From contig NZ_JAHB01000001.1 in NCBI RefSeq assembly GCF_000526955.1, forward strand, positions 1 to 64,000: a stretch of 64,000 nt of DNA, read 5' to 3'. The notes beneath the pieces were generated by a model. It was not told the DNA's origin. It ran no database searches and saw nothing but the letters and a program-made list of their open reading frames with translations. The translations under genes and the position numbers were made by a program. Positions 29,372 through 41,039 of this stretch are shown in pieces. Position 1 is the stretch's first letter. Each line of letters opens with the position of its first letter. This DNA is from Mycoplasmopsis cricetuli ATCC 35279 (GTDB taxonomy: Bacteria > Bacillota_I > Bacilli_A > Mycoplasmatales > Metamycoplasmataceae).

Positions 29372-30799
29372 TTATTGTCTAAATTTAGCATCCAATACTT
29401 CTTTTGAAATTTGATCACTTAAAATTGGATTAGCTTGACCATTTGTTATTTTCATCAAATTTCCTAGTACAAATTTTAAAACTCTTTCAGGACGATTTAA
29501 GTATTCACTTACTAACTTTTCATTTTGGTTAACTATTTTTACAATTTCATTTTTAATAATTTCTGGATCTGAAATTTGTTTTAAATTATATTTTTCAAGT
29601 AAAAAATCTAATTTTGTTTCAGAAAAATCAACTAATAATGGAACTAATTTTTTTAATGATTTTCCAGAAATAATTCCTTGATCTAACATCTGCAATACTT
29701 GAGTTATGTTTTCAGATTTAATATTTAATTTAGTTGGATGAATTTTTTTTAAATTTGCAAGTGAAACGATTTCAGCAAAAAAAACTTTAGATAATTTTTC
29801 TTTATCAAAATAATTTATTGAATCAAAATACTTAGCAAGTTCCAAATCATCAATTAAACTTTGAATGTAAACATCTTGAATTTTACTATTTTTATATCTT
29901 TGTTCTTTTTGCAAAGGTAATTCATTAATAACTACTGAATCAATAAATTCTTTTGAAAGTTTAATAAATGGAATATTTGGTTCAGGAAAATATTTATAGT
30001 CAACTGTGCCAGTTTTTACTCTCATTGCTACATTAATATTGTTTTGATCATCAAATCTTTTAGTTTCTTGCAAAATTGGAATCTGTTTTAAAAGTTTTTC
30101 AGATTGTAGTTTAATTTCATATTCAATGGCTTTTTTTACATTTGATAGTGAATTCATGTTTTTAATTTCAACTTTTGTTCCAAAAATTTTAGATCCTCAA
30201 GGTCTAAGCGAAATATTAATATCAGCTCTAAGTGAACCTTCTTCTAATTTTCCATCAGAAATTTCTAAACATAAAACTGTTTTTTTAATCATATCAATAT
30301 AAGCAACAGCTTCTTCTGCATTATTTATTACTGGATAAGATACAATTTCAATTAAAGGAACTCCAGCACGATTGTAATCTAACTTAGTGATTCCGTTTTC
30401 ATGAATTTGCTTTGCAGTATCTTCTTCAAGATGAATTCGTTCAATTGCGATTTGTTTTTTTCCTTGTGAAGTTTTAATTTCAATTGTTCCATCGCTTCCA
30501 ATTGGTCGAAAATACTGAGTAATTTGATATCCTTTGGGTAAATCAGGATAAAAATAATTTTTTCGATCAAAATGAAGCACATCATCAATTTTCATATTAA
30601 GCGCCTTAGCTAATGCAATGGCAAATTTAACTGCATTTTTATTAAGAAGAGGTAATGTTCCTGGATAACCTAAATCAATTTGATTAGCACATGTATTTGG
30701 TGGGGCATTAAAATCAATTTTTGCTGGTGAAAACATTTTAGTTTTTGTTTTTAGCTCAACATGAATTTCAATTCCAATAATAGTTTCAAAGTTATTCAT
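29372..30799 (-). CDS. gatB: Asp/Glu-tRNA amidotransferase subunit B
   Basis: This 475-residue subunit binds mischarged tRNA and carries the kinase-like site that activates Glu- or Asp-tRNA. Start block ETIIGIEIHVELKTKTKMFS and the metal/ATP cradle region FYPDLPKGYQITQYF are diagnostic, as are LEEDTAK, DYNRAGVPLIEIV and GSLRADINISLRP. The helical tail and YqeY-like C-terminal domain are complete (GQANPILSDQISKEVL). One TGA at about 30194 is Trp (SLRPWGSK). It overlaps gatA by 8 bases. Confidence 0.97.
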
Positions 30800-32111
30800 T
30801 CATTCCCCCTAATAATTCTTCAATGTATAGTGCATAGTTTAATAACTTATTATCATCATATAATTTAGCATCAATTTCTAAATTAAAAGGTAAGTTATTC
30901 TTTTTTCCTAGTGGAATTGAAATTGATGGATTTCCAACTAAATTTGCTCCAGTTAAAATATAATCTACCACATCATGAGATTTAATTTCATTAATTTTAG
31001 GGGCAATTGAACCAAATGAAGGATAAATTAAAACATCACATTGATTGTGTAAATCAGATAAATAATCTTTAATTACTCTTCTTGCTTTTAGTGCCTTTAA
31101 AAAAATTTCTTCTTGATTTTCTTGATATAAAAAATAACTTCCAAGTGAAAGTCGTTCACTTACCATTTGTCCAAATTTAGCGCTTCTTGTATTGGTCATA
31201 ATTTCTTGATAGTCATTTCCAGATTCTCTTACACCAAATCCAATTCCAGTTAAATTTGATAGATTTGATGAAGCTTCAGAAAAACTAACAATTTGATAAA
31301 CTGGTTTTATTGCTCTTAAAATATCTAGGTTGGGTTGAATAATTTTTACATCAATATCTTGTTGTTTCATTAATTTAATTGTATTAGTAAATGATTGATT
31401 AACTTCCTCATCACAAAATTGAGAAAAATCAAAAGCAATAACTGTTTTAGGTTTTGTTTTTTCAAGTTTTTTCATAGCAACTTCTTTTGAAGTCATATCT
31501 TTAGAATCAATTCCAAAAAGAGCTTTCGAAACATAAAATGAATCATTAACATTGTGAGTAAAATAAGCAACTGTATCAAGTGAAGAAGTATAAGCAAACA
31601 AACCATATCGTGAAATGGCTCCATATGAAGGTTTAAAACCAACAATTCCATTGTATGAAGCTGGTAAGCGTACACTATCTCCTGTATCACTTCCAATAGC
31701 AAAAGAAATATTTTGATCAAAAGTTGCAGCTGAACCACTTGAACTGCCGCCAACTAAACGTGTTGGATCTTTTGGATTGACAATCATTCCATAAGCACTA
31801 TGTTTTCCTGTTCCTCCAAGTGCTAATTCATCATTGTTTACTTTAGCCACCATCACAGCACCTTGAGCAAGCAGCTTCTCAACAACAGTAGCATTATATG
31901 ATGGTTCAAAGTTATCTAAAATAAGTGATGATGATCTAGTTTTTCCAGAACTGGTTGCATAAACATCTTTTAAAGTAAAAACTGCATCATTTAAAATTCC
32001 ATTCCCAATTTTGTTATAAGAGACTAACTCTGCCAGTGAATTATTTAAATTGTTTTTTAAATTTAAACTAGCAGCTTTAAAATCACCTAATATTTTTAAT
32101 TTTGAATTCAT
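30792..32111 (-). CDS. gatA: Glutamyl-tRNA amidotransferase subunit A
   Basis: An amidase of 439 residues that frees ammonia from glutamine for the GatCAB complex. The Ser-cisSer-Lys triad is visible: Lys in FTLKDVYATS, and the Ser pair in VGGSSSGSAATF followed by SDTGDSVRLPASYNGIVG. Length is a little below the usual 480, with a compact C-terminus. Start and stop overlap both neighbours (gatC TAATG, gatB 8 bases), so the three subunits are translated together. Its presence indicates that Gln-tRNA is made indirectly. Confidence 0.97.
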   Translation of the reverse strand: MNSKLKILGDFKAASLNLKNNLNNSLAELVSYNKIGNGILNDAVFTLKDVYATSSGKTRSSSLILDNFEPSYNATVVEKLLAQGAVMVAKVNNDELALGGTGKHSAYGMIVNPKDPTRLVGGSSSGSAATFDQNISFAIGSDTGDSVRLPASYNGIVGFKPSYGAISRYGLFAYTSSLDTVAYFTHNVNDSFYVSKALFGIDSKDMTSKEVAMKKLEKTKPKTVIAFDFSQFCDEEVNQSFTNTIKLMKQQDIDVKIIQPNLDILRAIKPVYQIVSFSEASSNLSNLTGIGFGVRESGNDYQEIMTNTRSAKFGQMVSERLSLGSYFLYQENQEEIFLKALKARRVIKDYLSDLHNQCDVLIYPSFGSIAPKINEIKSHDVVDYILTGANLVGNPSISIPLGKKNNLPFNLEIDAKLYDDNKLLNYALYIEELLGGMNE

Positions 32112-32413
32112 TATTTGACCACCTTAGTTGTAATAATGTAATCTTGGTCTTTTTGAGAAGCATTTTTTAAAAGATCAACTTTAGAAATTGAAAATGATTC
32201 ATCTATTTCATCTTCACGAAAAAAATCAACAAATGTTGTTTCATCAATATGCACCATTGGTTTTACATTGTTTAAATCAAGTAAATCTAATTTTTTAAGT
32301 TCTTTTTGAATTTGATTTCAATTTTCGATAATATTATCTAAAATTTCTTCCTTTGGTTCTAACATTAATGAACTAACAATATTTTTAAGTTTTTCTTTTG
32401 TTATTTGTTTCAT
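32111..32413 (-). CDS. gatC: Amidotransferase subunit C
   Basis: A 100-residue small subunit that clamps GatA to GatB. It begins KQITKEKLKNIVSSLML, the usual helical start, and has VKPMVHIDETTFVDFFRED, corresponding to the conserved xPxxH region. An in-frame TGA is Trp (IIENWNQIQ). Its stop overlaps the gatA ATG. The start ATG follows AAAGGAAAATT. Confidence 0.88.
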
Positions 32414-32423
32414 AATTTTCCTT

Positions 32424-33269
32424 TTATCATTTAATTGGACATCAAAATTCCATGTTATTTAAATAATTTAATTCATTTGGTAGATTATTAAGTTTTAAAT
32501 AATATGAATGGAGCATTAATCTTGGCGCTATTTTACCTCCATATTTTTTATCACCATAAATTGGTTTATTTAAATATTTTAAGGTTAAACGAATTTGATG
32601 TTTACGTCCATTTAAAATTTGTGCAATTTTCTTTTTATTTTCCATATAAAACAAAGTTGTCCCTATTTTAGAATTTGCAACTGGCTTTGAACTCACTTTA
32701 TTTTTTTTTAATTTGCTATCTTGATAAAAATACAAATTAATTTTGTTATTATTTGGAATAAAATCACTTAAAAATTGATACTTTTTAATGAAATATTTTT
32801 GTGCTTGATTTAAGCTTTTAATAGTTAAATAATTTTTTCCATAAATCATTATCCCACTGGTATCTTTATCCAGACGACCAACATGACTTGGAATAAAACT
32901 GTCAATTTTTTGATAGTTTAAGTATCCTAAAACTAAATTATCTAAACAATTTTCATAGCCATGCACTGCAATGCCTGTTTTTTTATTAACAACCAAAATA
33001 TTTTCATCTTCATAAATTATTGAAAGTTCATTTTTATATTCAAATTTTTTATTTTCTTTCAAACTAATATTGACAATTCCATAAATGATAATATGGTCAT
33101 TTTCAATTACTTTATAATTTTTTGTTGCTATGCGGCGCCCATTAACTTTAATGTCTTTTTTACGAAATAATTGCTCAATTTTGCTTAAGGGAACTTCACT
33201 TAAATATTTTTGAATCACTTTGTACAAAGTTCTTGTAGCATCATTTTTAGTTGCATAAATTTCAAACAT
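32424..33269 (-). CDS. RluC/RluD-family RNA pseudouridine synthase
   Basis: The 281-residue protein has an N-terminal S4 domain (LSKIEQLFRKKDIKVNGRRI) and the pseudouridine synthase core with the catalytic Asp in HVGRLDKDTSGIMIYGK. Further core marks are VVNKKTGIAVHG and ILNGRKHQIRLTLKYL. Members modify 23S rRNA; which uridines are targeted cannot be told. Two TGA codons near the end are Trp, giving the tail MEFWCPIKW before TAA 32424-32426. It lies 32 bases after scpB. Confidence 0.94.
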
Positions 33270-33301
33270 TTAACTCCTTGTTAAAAAAATACAACCAAAG
33301 A

Positions 33302-33874
33302 TTAATCTTCTCTTTGGCTTGTAAATAAATCAAAATCAGTTTGTTCGTTTTCAACCCCTTCAATATAATTAAAATCATTAATTTTAGGTAAATCACGCAT
33401 AGTTCTTATTTTAAAATGGTCATAAAACTTATTTGTAACCCCATATAATACTGGATTTCCTGGAGTTGGCGAAATTCCAACTTCTTCAACAATACCTTTT
33501 ACTAGTAAAGTATTTACCACTTGTTCTGATGATGAATTTCTAATTTTATTAATTTGACTTTTAGTGATTGGTTGCTTATAAGCAATGATTCCAGCTACCT
33601 CAATTGCTGCATTTGAAAGTCTTTGTTTTTTTACAACTGAAACCATTTTAGTGATGTAATCTTTTATTGTTTCTCGAGTAGCTAATTTATAAACTGTATC
33701 AAATACCATCACCTTTAAACCTCGATCTTCAGAATTAAAATCACGATGAAAATCATCCATAACTTTTTTTGCTTCTGAAATAGTATTTAGTGAAAAAATT
33801 TCTTTAACTTGCTCAAGTGATAATCCATCATCACCTTGAATGTATAATAAGGCTTCTAAAATTTTATTTTTCAT
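33302..33874 (-). CDS. scpB: Chromosome segregation and condensation protein ScpB
   Basis: A 190-residue winged-helix kleisin partner in the SMC-ScpAB condensin. Typical blocks are LEALLYIQGDDGLSLEQV and the IIAYKQPITKSQINKIR helix followed by LLVKGIVEEVG and NPVLYGVTNKFYDHF. I choose ATG 33872-33874, with AAGGA nine bases upstream, over an in-frame GTG at 33881-33883 that is too close to the ribosome site. It overlaps scpA by 11 bases. Confidence 0.94.
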   Translation of the reverse strand: MKNKILEALLYIQGDDGLSLEQVKEIFSLNTISEAKKVMDDFHRDFNSEDRGLKVMVFDTVYKLATRETIKDYITKMVSVVKKQRLSNAAIEVAGIIAYKQPITKSQINKIRNSSSEQVVNTLLVKGIVEEVGISPTPGNPVLYGVTNKFYDHFKIRTMRDLPKINDFNYIEGVENEQTDFDLFTSQRED

Positions 33875-34610
33875 TAAATTCACTTCCTTTTTTTATAAAA
33901 ATATCACCAAATTGTTTTTTTTGAATAATAATTAATTGCTGTTGACGAGCTAAATCAAGCAAAGCAAGCAATGTAATTACAAAATGACTAATTGTAGGTT
34001 GATTAAAAACTTGTTCAAAAGTAATAATTTCATTTTCTTTTAATAATTTTTTAATAAATGGGAATTGATCAGTTGGAGTTAATTTAATGGTATCTAATTT
34101 AGTAGTTCTTAACTTTTGCGCATAAACTCTTTCAAACATTTTTCTTAAGGTAGTAATTAATTTGACTGGATTTGAATAGCCATCTAGTCTAGAATCATCT
34201 GAATCAACTAAAAAATTATCAATATTACTTGGTTTTTTAATAAAAATATCTTCGCGTTCTTTTTGATAATTTTTGAGTGTTTCTTTAATTTCTTTAAATT
34301 GTTGATACTCCACTAGTTGTTTAATTAAATTTTCTTTTTCTTGTTCAACTTCTTCAATATAATTAGGTTCTTGCAATACCATTTTAGCTTTTAATTGAAT
34401 CAAAGTTGCTGCCATTAATAAATATTCACCTGCAATATCAATTTCATGTTCTTTTAAATGTCAAATAATTTTTAAATACTGAGTTGCAAGTTCTACTACA
34501 TCAACTTCAAAAATACTAATTTTTTTATCTTTAACAAGTGTAAGAAGTAAATCTAAAGGTCCATCAAATTTATTAAGCTTAAAACTATAATCACTTGCAT
34601 TAATTAACAT
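33864..34610 (-). CDS. scpA: Chromosome segregation and condensation protein ScpA
   Basis: The kleisin subunit has 248 residues. Its N-terminal domain is FKLNKFDGPLDLLLTLVKDKKISIF, exactly the ScpA start, followed by GEYLLMAATLIQLKAKMVL. The gene starts at ATG 34608-34610; beginning at the internal Met of LLMAATL would discard the SMC-binding domain. A TGA codon (IIWHLKEH) is Trp. The 5' end overlaps the plsC stop and the 3' end overlaps scpB, each by 11 bases. Confidence 0.95.
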
Positions 34611-35370
34611 TATATTTATCTATTTCCTCTTGAATTAAGTTTTTTATGCGATTTGCAATTGCTTTGCTATCTTGGCTTAAAAAATTAATTGGCTTGATTG
34701 GTTTTAAAAATGATATTGTAATTTTTAATCTTTTAGGTCTTTTCTTTTCAAAGGCTCTTGATGAATTTATAATTGCAACTGGTACAATTGGTAAATACAA
34801 ATTAGCAGCAACTTTGAATGGACCACTTTTAAATTCGCCTAATTTTTCTTCTTTAATTCTAGTACCTTCAGGAAAAATAACTCCAATATTTCCATTTTGT
34901 TTAATAAATTCTCCAAATTCTTTAAGTTTTAATAAACTATCACGAAAATTTGAACGATCAAGAGTGATAGTGTCTTTTAAAAACATAATTCTTTTTAAAA
35001 GAAATTTTTTATTTAACTCTTCTTTTGCTAAAAAATTAACAATTCTATTTTTTGTTCCCTGTTCAAAAGATTGTTTTTCAAGGGCTGCAATTAAAGCAAC
35101 TGCATCTATATTTGATTTATGATTTGGTGTTAAAACTAGTGGTCCATTTTTAGGAATGTTATCAAAACCTATAATCTCTAAATCAATATTGTAAATATTC
35201 AAAATTTTTTTGCTTAATTTAACAAAATAATCATTTCTAAATTGGGCCCCAAGTGATTCTGGATCTTTTTTATATTTACGATACATTGACATAATTTTTT
35301 TAACTCTAAAAAGTCAAGGAAATCAAAAAAATATTTTTTTAAAAATTGGACTAATAGTTATTTTTATCAT
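34600..35370 (-). CDS. plsC: 1-acyl-sn-glycerol-3-phosphate acyltransferase
   Basis: A 256-residue membrane-associated enzyme making phosphatidic acid from lysophosphatidic acid. Acyltransferase motifs: NHKSNIDAVAL (NHxxxxD), LDRSNFRDSL, and VIFPEGTRIKEEKLGEFKSG. The hydrophobic N-terminus (SPIFKKIFFWFPWLFRV) contains two TGA-encoded Trp, so the true start is ATG 35368-35370 behind GAGGTAATA. With plsY at 61.2 kb and acpS just upstream it forms part of phospholipid synthesis from imported or FakB-delivered fatty acids. Confidence 0.95.
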
Positions 35371-35383
35371 TATTACCTCAGAT

Positions 35384-35692
35384 TTAAATATTTTTAATTA
35401 CAAATGCTACTAATAAATCATTTTCATGTGAAATTGATATATTAAAATTTTCAAATGTTCATTTATTATTTGATTTAACTAAATCAATTTTATGATAATT
35501 GCTATAACTGTTATCTGCTTTATAAATTGCCTCTTTAATAGCTCATGCTCTTGCTAAAAATAATGCTTGATCTTTACAAGTTAAATTTTGATATTCCAAT
35601 AATTCTTTTTTTCCTAAAATCTTTTGAGCAAAAGTGATTTTTTTATTATGAAAACGACTAATTTGTGTTATATCAACTCCAATATTAAACAT
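35384..35692 (-). CDS. acpS: Holo-[acyl-carrier-protein] synthase
   Basis: The 102-residue enzyme moves phosphopantetheine from CoA to acyl carrier protein. It starts FNIGVDITQISRF (metal-binding Asp) and has ARAWAIKEAIYKA, the WxxKEA(x)xKA signature with Trp encoded by TGA. Slightly short but complete, ending SHENDLLVAFVIKNI. It is 13 bases upstream of plsC on the same strand. CoA would come from the coaD, coaX and coaBC genes elsewhere in the window. Confidence 0.92.
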
Positions 35693-35760
35693 ATTTTTAT
35701 TATATTATAAAATGTTTAAAATATACTTATTTAAGAAAACAAAAAAACAAAAAATAGACT

Positions 35761-36169
35761 TTATTCTAATGTTAAAGTAATGTCAAATTTTCCAATAACA
35801 TTTTTTTCTGAATTAACTTTTTGAAATAATTCATATGAAAAAAAGTATTGTTTACCTGTTTTAAATTGATGGTCCAAAATTTGAGTAAATACTTCAAATT
35901 CTTGATTTGTTCCTGTTTTAACAGAACCTGTCCCAACATGTTTTTCAAATAAATTTAAAGCGCTTTGATTTTTATCTAAAATTAAATATAAAGTTGTAGG
36001 TCCAGCAAAAATATTTATTCTTTTAGATGATATTTCAATTCGATTTGAAATGTTATATGTTGGTTCGGTAAATGTAATAATATCAAATCCATTTTCAAAA
36101 ATAAATTCACCATTTGAAGTAAATTCAATGTTATTTTCCTTGCCATTTTGTAATGTGTGTGATTGAAAT

Positions 36170-36180
<11 letters not shown>
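35761..36180 (-). CDS. DUF1934-like (YwiB-type) calycin-fold protein
   Basis: The product is a 139-residue soluble protein rich in beta strands: NNIEFTSNGEFIFENGFDIITFTEP, then INIFAGPTTLYLILDKNQ, ending with YFFSYELFQKVNSEKNVIGKFDITLTLE. Size, strand pattern and the final NxxGxFxIxxxI region resemble the DUF1934 group, whose role is unknown. It overlaps the end of gltX by 11 bases and so is probably expressed from the gltX transcript. The family call is moderate. Confidence 0.75.
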
Positions 36181-37573
<1,393 letters not shown>

Positions 37574-37662
37574 TTTTATTGTTATCCTTATAAAAAATTA
37601 TTTAAATTATAATACAGTTAATATTTTTTATAAAAGTATTATAATATAAATACAAAAATAAT

Positions 37663-37738
37663 GCATCGTTAGCTCAGTTGGCAGAGCAACTGGCTCTTAA
37701 CCAGTGGGTCACAGGTTCGAACCCTGTACGATGTACCA
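37663..37738 (+). tRNA. tRNA-Lys (CTT)
   Basis: Acceptor GCATCGT / ACGATGT with a G-T first pair, anticodon loop CTCTTAA (CTT), T arm AGGTTCGAACCCT, encoded CCA. A TATAAT box (37640-37645) lies 17 bases upstream. Confidence 0.96.
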
Positions 37739-37751
37739 TATGCAAAGCGCC

Positions 37752-37768
37752 AACCCTTAGGGGTTTTT
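37752..37768 (+). terminator. Terminator after tRNA-Lys
   Basis: AACCC pairs with GGGTT around a 4-base loop and is followed by five T residues. The YitT-family gene starts 30 bases later, so some read-through into it is possible. Confidence 0.75.
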
Positions 37769-37798
37769 ATTTATTTTATTTTAAAAAAGGAGGATATA

Positions 37799-39106
37799 TT
37801 GTTATTTTTAGATCATGATAGTAAAAATGAAAAATGCAATGAATCTTGTAAGATTATAAAAAAACAAAATACAATTTACAAAAAAACAAGAATGTCTAAT
37901 TTTGGATTAAAATTAAATTATTTTTATTCTCAATTACCAACATGAAAGTTAATTTCAATTACATTTATAACAGCAGTTGTTTTTGGAATTATTAGTGTTT
38001 TTTTTGTTAAAAATGTTGGAATTTATAATTTTGGATTAGCGGCTTTTGGTCAAGCATTTGCACGTTTAATTGTTGTAAATACTGTTGGGGTTATTTCAAA
38101 TGAATTAAATAACGCCATTGATCAAGCTGTGTTTTGAATTGCTTATATTATTTTAAGCATTCCGATTTTTATTTTTGGATACAAAAAAATTGGAAAATTA
38201 TTCGGTCACTTAACAGTGGTTTTTTTATTTGTATCTTCTAGCATTTCTTTTCTTATTGGTTTTATTCCTGGTGCTAACAATATATATATTATTGGAAATT
38301 TTGGAAATCAAGAAATTAAAAATTTACTAATTAGCATGCAAAATAATACAACTAGTTTAGAAATTAAACAACAAATTATTTCTTTATCTAATTTAACACA
38401 ATTAATTCCTCTTTCTTGAAATGATGGAGGAAATACATTAGCTTTAATTTTAATAGCTATTGTTTATGGGGTAATTTTAGCTTGAATTTTTGCCTTAATT
38501 CAAATTATTGGTGGAACTGCTGGAGTAACTGGGATTATTGGAGAATGATATTCAAATACAAAACACAAATCATTTGGAACTATTTCTGGAAATTTAAATA
38601 TTATTATTATTTTTATTTCAGTTGCTATTGGTTCATGACTGCCAGGTTCTATTTTAATTCAAAAAATTGTGAATTTAGCCAATCAAATAGGATTTGATAA
38701 TAACAATGAAACATTAGAAATATTACAAAGACAAAAATGAAGTTTTGAATTTTATTTATCTCCTAATTTTGTAGCAACAATTTTAACAAATGTTGCTTAT
38801 ATATTGGTTCTAAATAAAATTTATCCTAAATTTAAATTAGTAAAAATTGAAGTTTATTCAAAAAAATACACCGAACTTGAACACGCTATTATTGAAGATC
38901 GAAAAATGGTAATTACTTTAACTTCATTTATGGCGAAAACTGGAAAAGAAGAAAAAGATATTAATATTTTAAAATCTATTACTTTATTCAGACAAGTTCC
39001 ACGAATTTTAAAGAAAATTCATAAAATTGATCCAGAAGCACTAACTGTTGTTTCTGATGTTCAAAGTATTGATGGCTACATTTATCTTCCAAATGAAAAA
39101 TTTTAA
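37799..39106 (+). CDS. YitT-family membrane protein
   Basis: A 435-residue membrane protein with about six membrane segments (residues 48-300) and a C-terminal cytoplasmic DUF2179-like domain (YTELEHAIIEDRKMVITL, then SITLFRQVPRILKKIHKIDPEALTVVSDVQSI), the arrangement of YitT proteins. Their function is unknown. The start is TTG 37799: a full AAGGAGG lies 5 bases before it, while the first ATG is 31 codons inside. Two or more TGA codons are Trp. The N-terminal soluble extension before the first helix is longer than usual. Confidence 0.85.
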
Positions 39107-39139
39107 ATTTCCATTCTACTAAAAAGGATTGTTGTGTTT

Positions 39140-39904
39140 ATGAAAAAAATCATTTTTTTTATTTTTTATTTTTTCTCAGTAACAATACTAACTTCTTGTT
39201 CAATAAATCAGGAAATTAAAAATAATTCTGAAAAATACAATAATAATGCAAGAGAAAATTGAGAAAAAAATGTTGCTGCATTTACATTAAAACTAGACAA
39301 TCATTTAATTTCTAGTTTTAATGGAACAATTATAAAAGAAAATGGTACTGATTTTTTAGTTTTAACTAGTGCTCATGTTCTAAAACCTAATTTAAACAAA
39401 AAAATTGAAATATTTATAAATTTTTTAAATAATACAACCAGCAACAATAATAAAAAAAATTTAAAGGGACATAAAATTATTATTGAAGAAATTTATAGAG
39501 ACAATAAAAATGATTTATTGCTTTTTAAATTTAAAAAAATAAATCATAACATTTATAAAAATTTTGAAATTAACTATTTTACCAATGAATATGATATTTA
39601 CTTTTTTGCTGGATATAGATTAATTCTAACTGACAATAATTTTTCTTTTAAACAAGATAATTTATCTAAATTAGTTTCAGTAAGTAATACAGTTCAAAAT
39701 ATTTTTTATGACACTCAACATATTTTTATACTTGAGAATAACAATTTTTCTGATGGTAATTCTGGATCTCCACTGTTTAATGGAGATAAGATTATAGGAA
39801 TTTATAGAGGCAAAAAAATATTCCAAAACAAATTAAGAAGTTTTTTTGTTTATTTTACAAATAATATTTTTAATAAATTAAATGAATTTATTAAAAATTT
39901 TTAA
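39140..39904 (+). CDS. Compact trypsin-like serine protease lipoprotein
   Basis: A 254-residue lipoprotein with Cys20 in ILTSC. The mature part carries a full trypsin-type triad pattern: His79 in FLVLTSAHV, Asp125 in NKNDLLLFKF, and Ser208 in DGNSGSPLFNGDKIIGIYRG. The last block resembles the DUF31 proteases of mycoplasmas, which include immunoglobulin-cleaving MIP, but those are two to three times longer. No Ig-binding partner gene is visible beside it. An in-frame GTG at 39134 with better ribosome-site spacing (after AAAAAGGA) is an alternative start and adds two residues. One TGA is Trp. It probably shares a transcript with the YitT gene, 33 bases upstream. Confidence 0.85.
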
Positions 39905-40249
39905 AATAAATTTATATTATTTAATAAAAAATATAACAATATTAAACTGCTCAGTTGATCTTATATATATATATATATATTGTGTATTAATAAACTCAAT
40001 AACTAAAAAATAAATTAGTTAATTTAAATTACATTAGATAAATGTTTAAATCATAGAGCAATATAATTATTTGATTTTTTGATCTAGATCCAAAAACTAT
40101 ATTTTTTAATTTAAAAATTATCAAATAATATTTTAAAAATTTTAACTGAAAATTTATGAAAAATTTTTTTAAAAAAATAACTTTATAATGTTTCTCAGCA
40201 AAAATCAATATAATATTAATGAATGTAAAAAGAAAGAAGGTTTTTGAGA
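39905..40249. other. Intergenic region with AT repeat and a hairpin element
   Basis: No gene is visible. The stretch holds an AT dinucleotide run (39961-39979) and, at about 40036-40108, a block ATAATTATTTGATTTTTTGA followed by a weak hairpin and T run that matches an element at 50.87-50.95 kb. Downstream, TATAAT-like boxes (about 40183-40188 and 40210-40215) and AAGAAGG (40234-40240) serve the 40.25 kb gene. Confidence 0.7.
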
Positions 40250-41009
40250 TGAAAAAAAATATAAATTTGTTTTCTTTGCTGGGTGAGTTCCATTAAGTGC
40301 TGCTGTGCTTAGTCAAGTTTCTTTTGTTACGAATATTTCTAACCAAGCTGTTAAGTCTATTAATTCTAAGAACATTGAATTAAGTCAAACTGAAATATTA
40401 AAAGAAAAAATTTTAGAACAAACTTCTTTATCATTTCAAGGAAAAGAAGATACTAAGGAATTAAAAAAATTATTAAAAGAGTATTATATTAATTTTAATA
40501 ATTCATCAATGTCAAATCAAAAAATTGATTATGATAAACTTGCAAAAAGCTTAATTGATAGCGCTAAATCTAATTTTAATAATAAAAAAGAATTAGAGCA
40601 AGCATGATATCATTGATTTCAAATGGCTTTTTGATGAGGAGTATATTGAGCAACCGAAATTGTCTCTATAATATTGCATGAAATTAATTCAATTATTAAT
40701 TTTGCCAATGACATAATTGTATCATATGATGAATATGTTTCTTATCAAAAAAACACACAATATGATACTTATATTAGAGCTTTAAAAGTTTTTGAATTAT
40801 ATGTAAAAAATAATTATAATGTTAAATTAGTTGATATAAACTACCTTATTGCTGAAGAATTAGGATCATTACTAAAAGAAATTCTTTTAAGATCATCTAT
40901 TGTTCTTGCTAAGGAGGTTTCTAATGCAATAATTAAATTATTGGATAGTGCTAAATTTTCTGCTCTTACTAAATATTATTACTATAAAGATTTATATAAT
41001 AATTATTAG
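40250..41009 (+). CDS. Secreted Trp-rich protein of unknown function, out of frame by a poly(A) tract
   Basis: AAGAAGG stands eight bases before ATG 40250, which is followed by eight A residues. In this state the ATG frame stops after 15 codons (TAA at 40295). One extra A gives MKKKYKFVFFAGWVPLSAAVL, a convincing signal peptide, running on to TAA 41007-41009 for about 253 residues. The mature part is helical and has the Trp-rich patch AWYHWFQMAFWWGVYWATEIV, near its middle, all Trp encoded by TGA. I do not recognise the family. It is followed by two membrane protein genes. Either the gene is switched off or damaged, or slippage restores the frame. Confidence 0.6.
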
Positions 41010-41039
41010 ATCAATATATTATTAAAAAGGAGTATTAAA

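Noticed and set aside
30379-30588. Minus-strand small frame inside gatB
   Set aside because: Out-of-frame shadow of a well-conserved gene.
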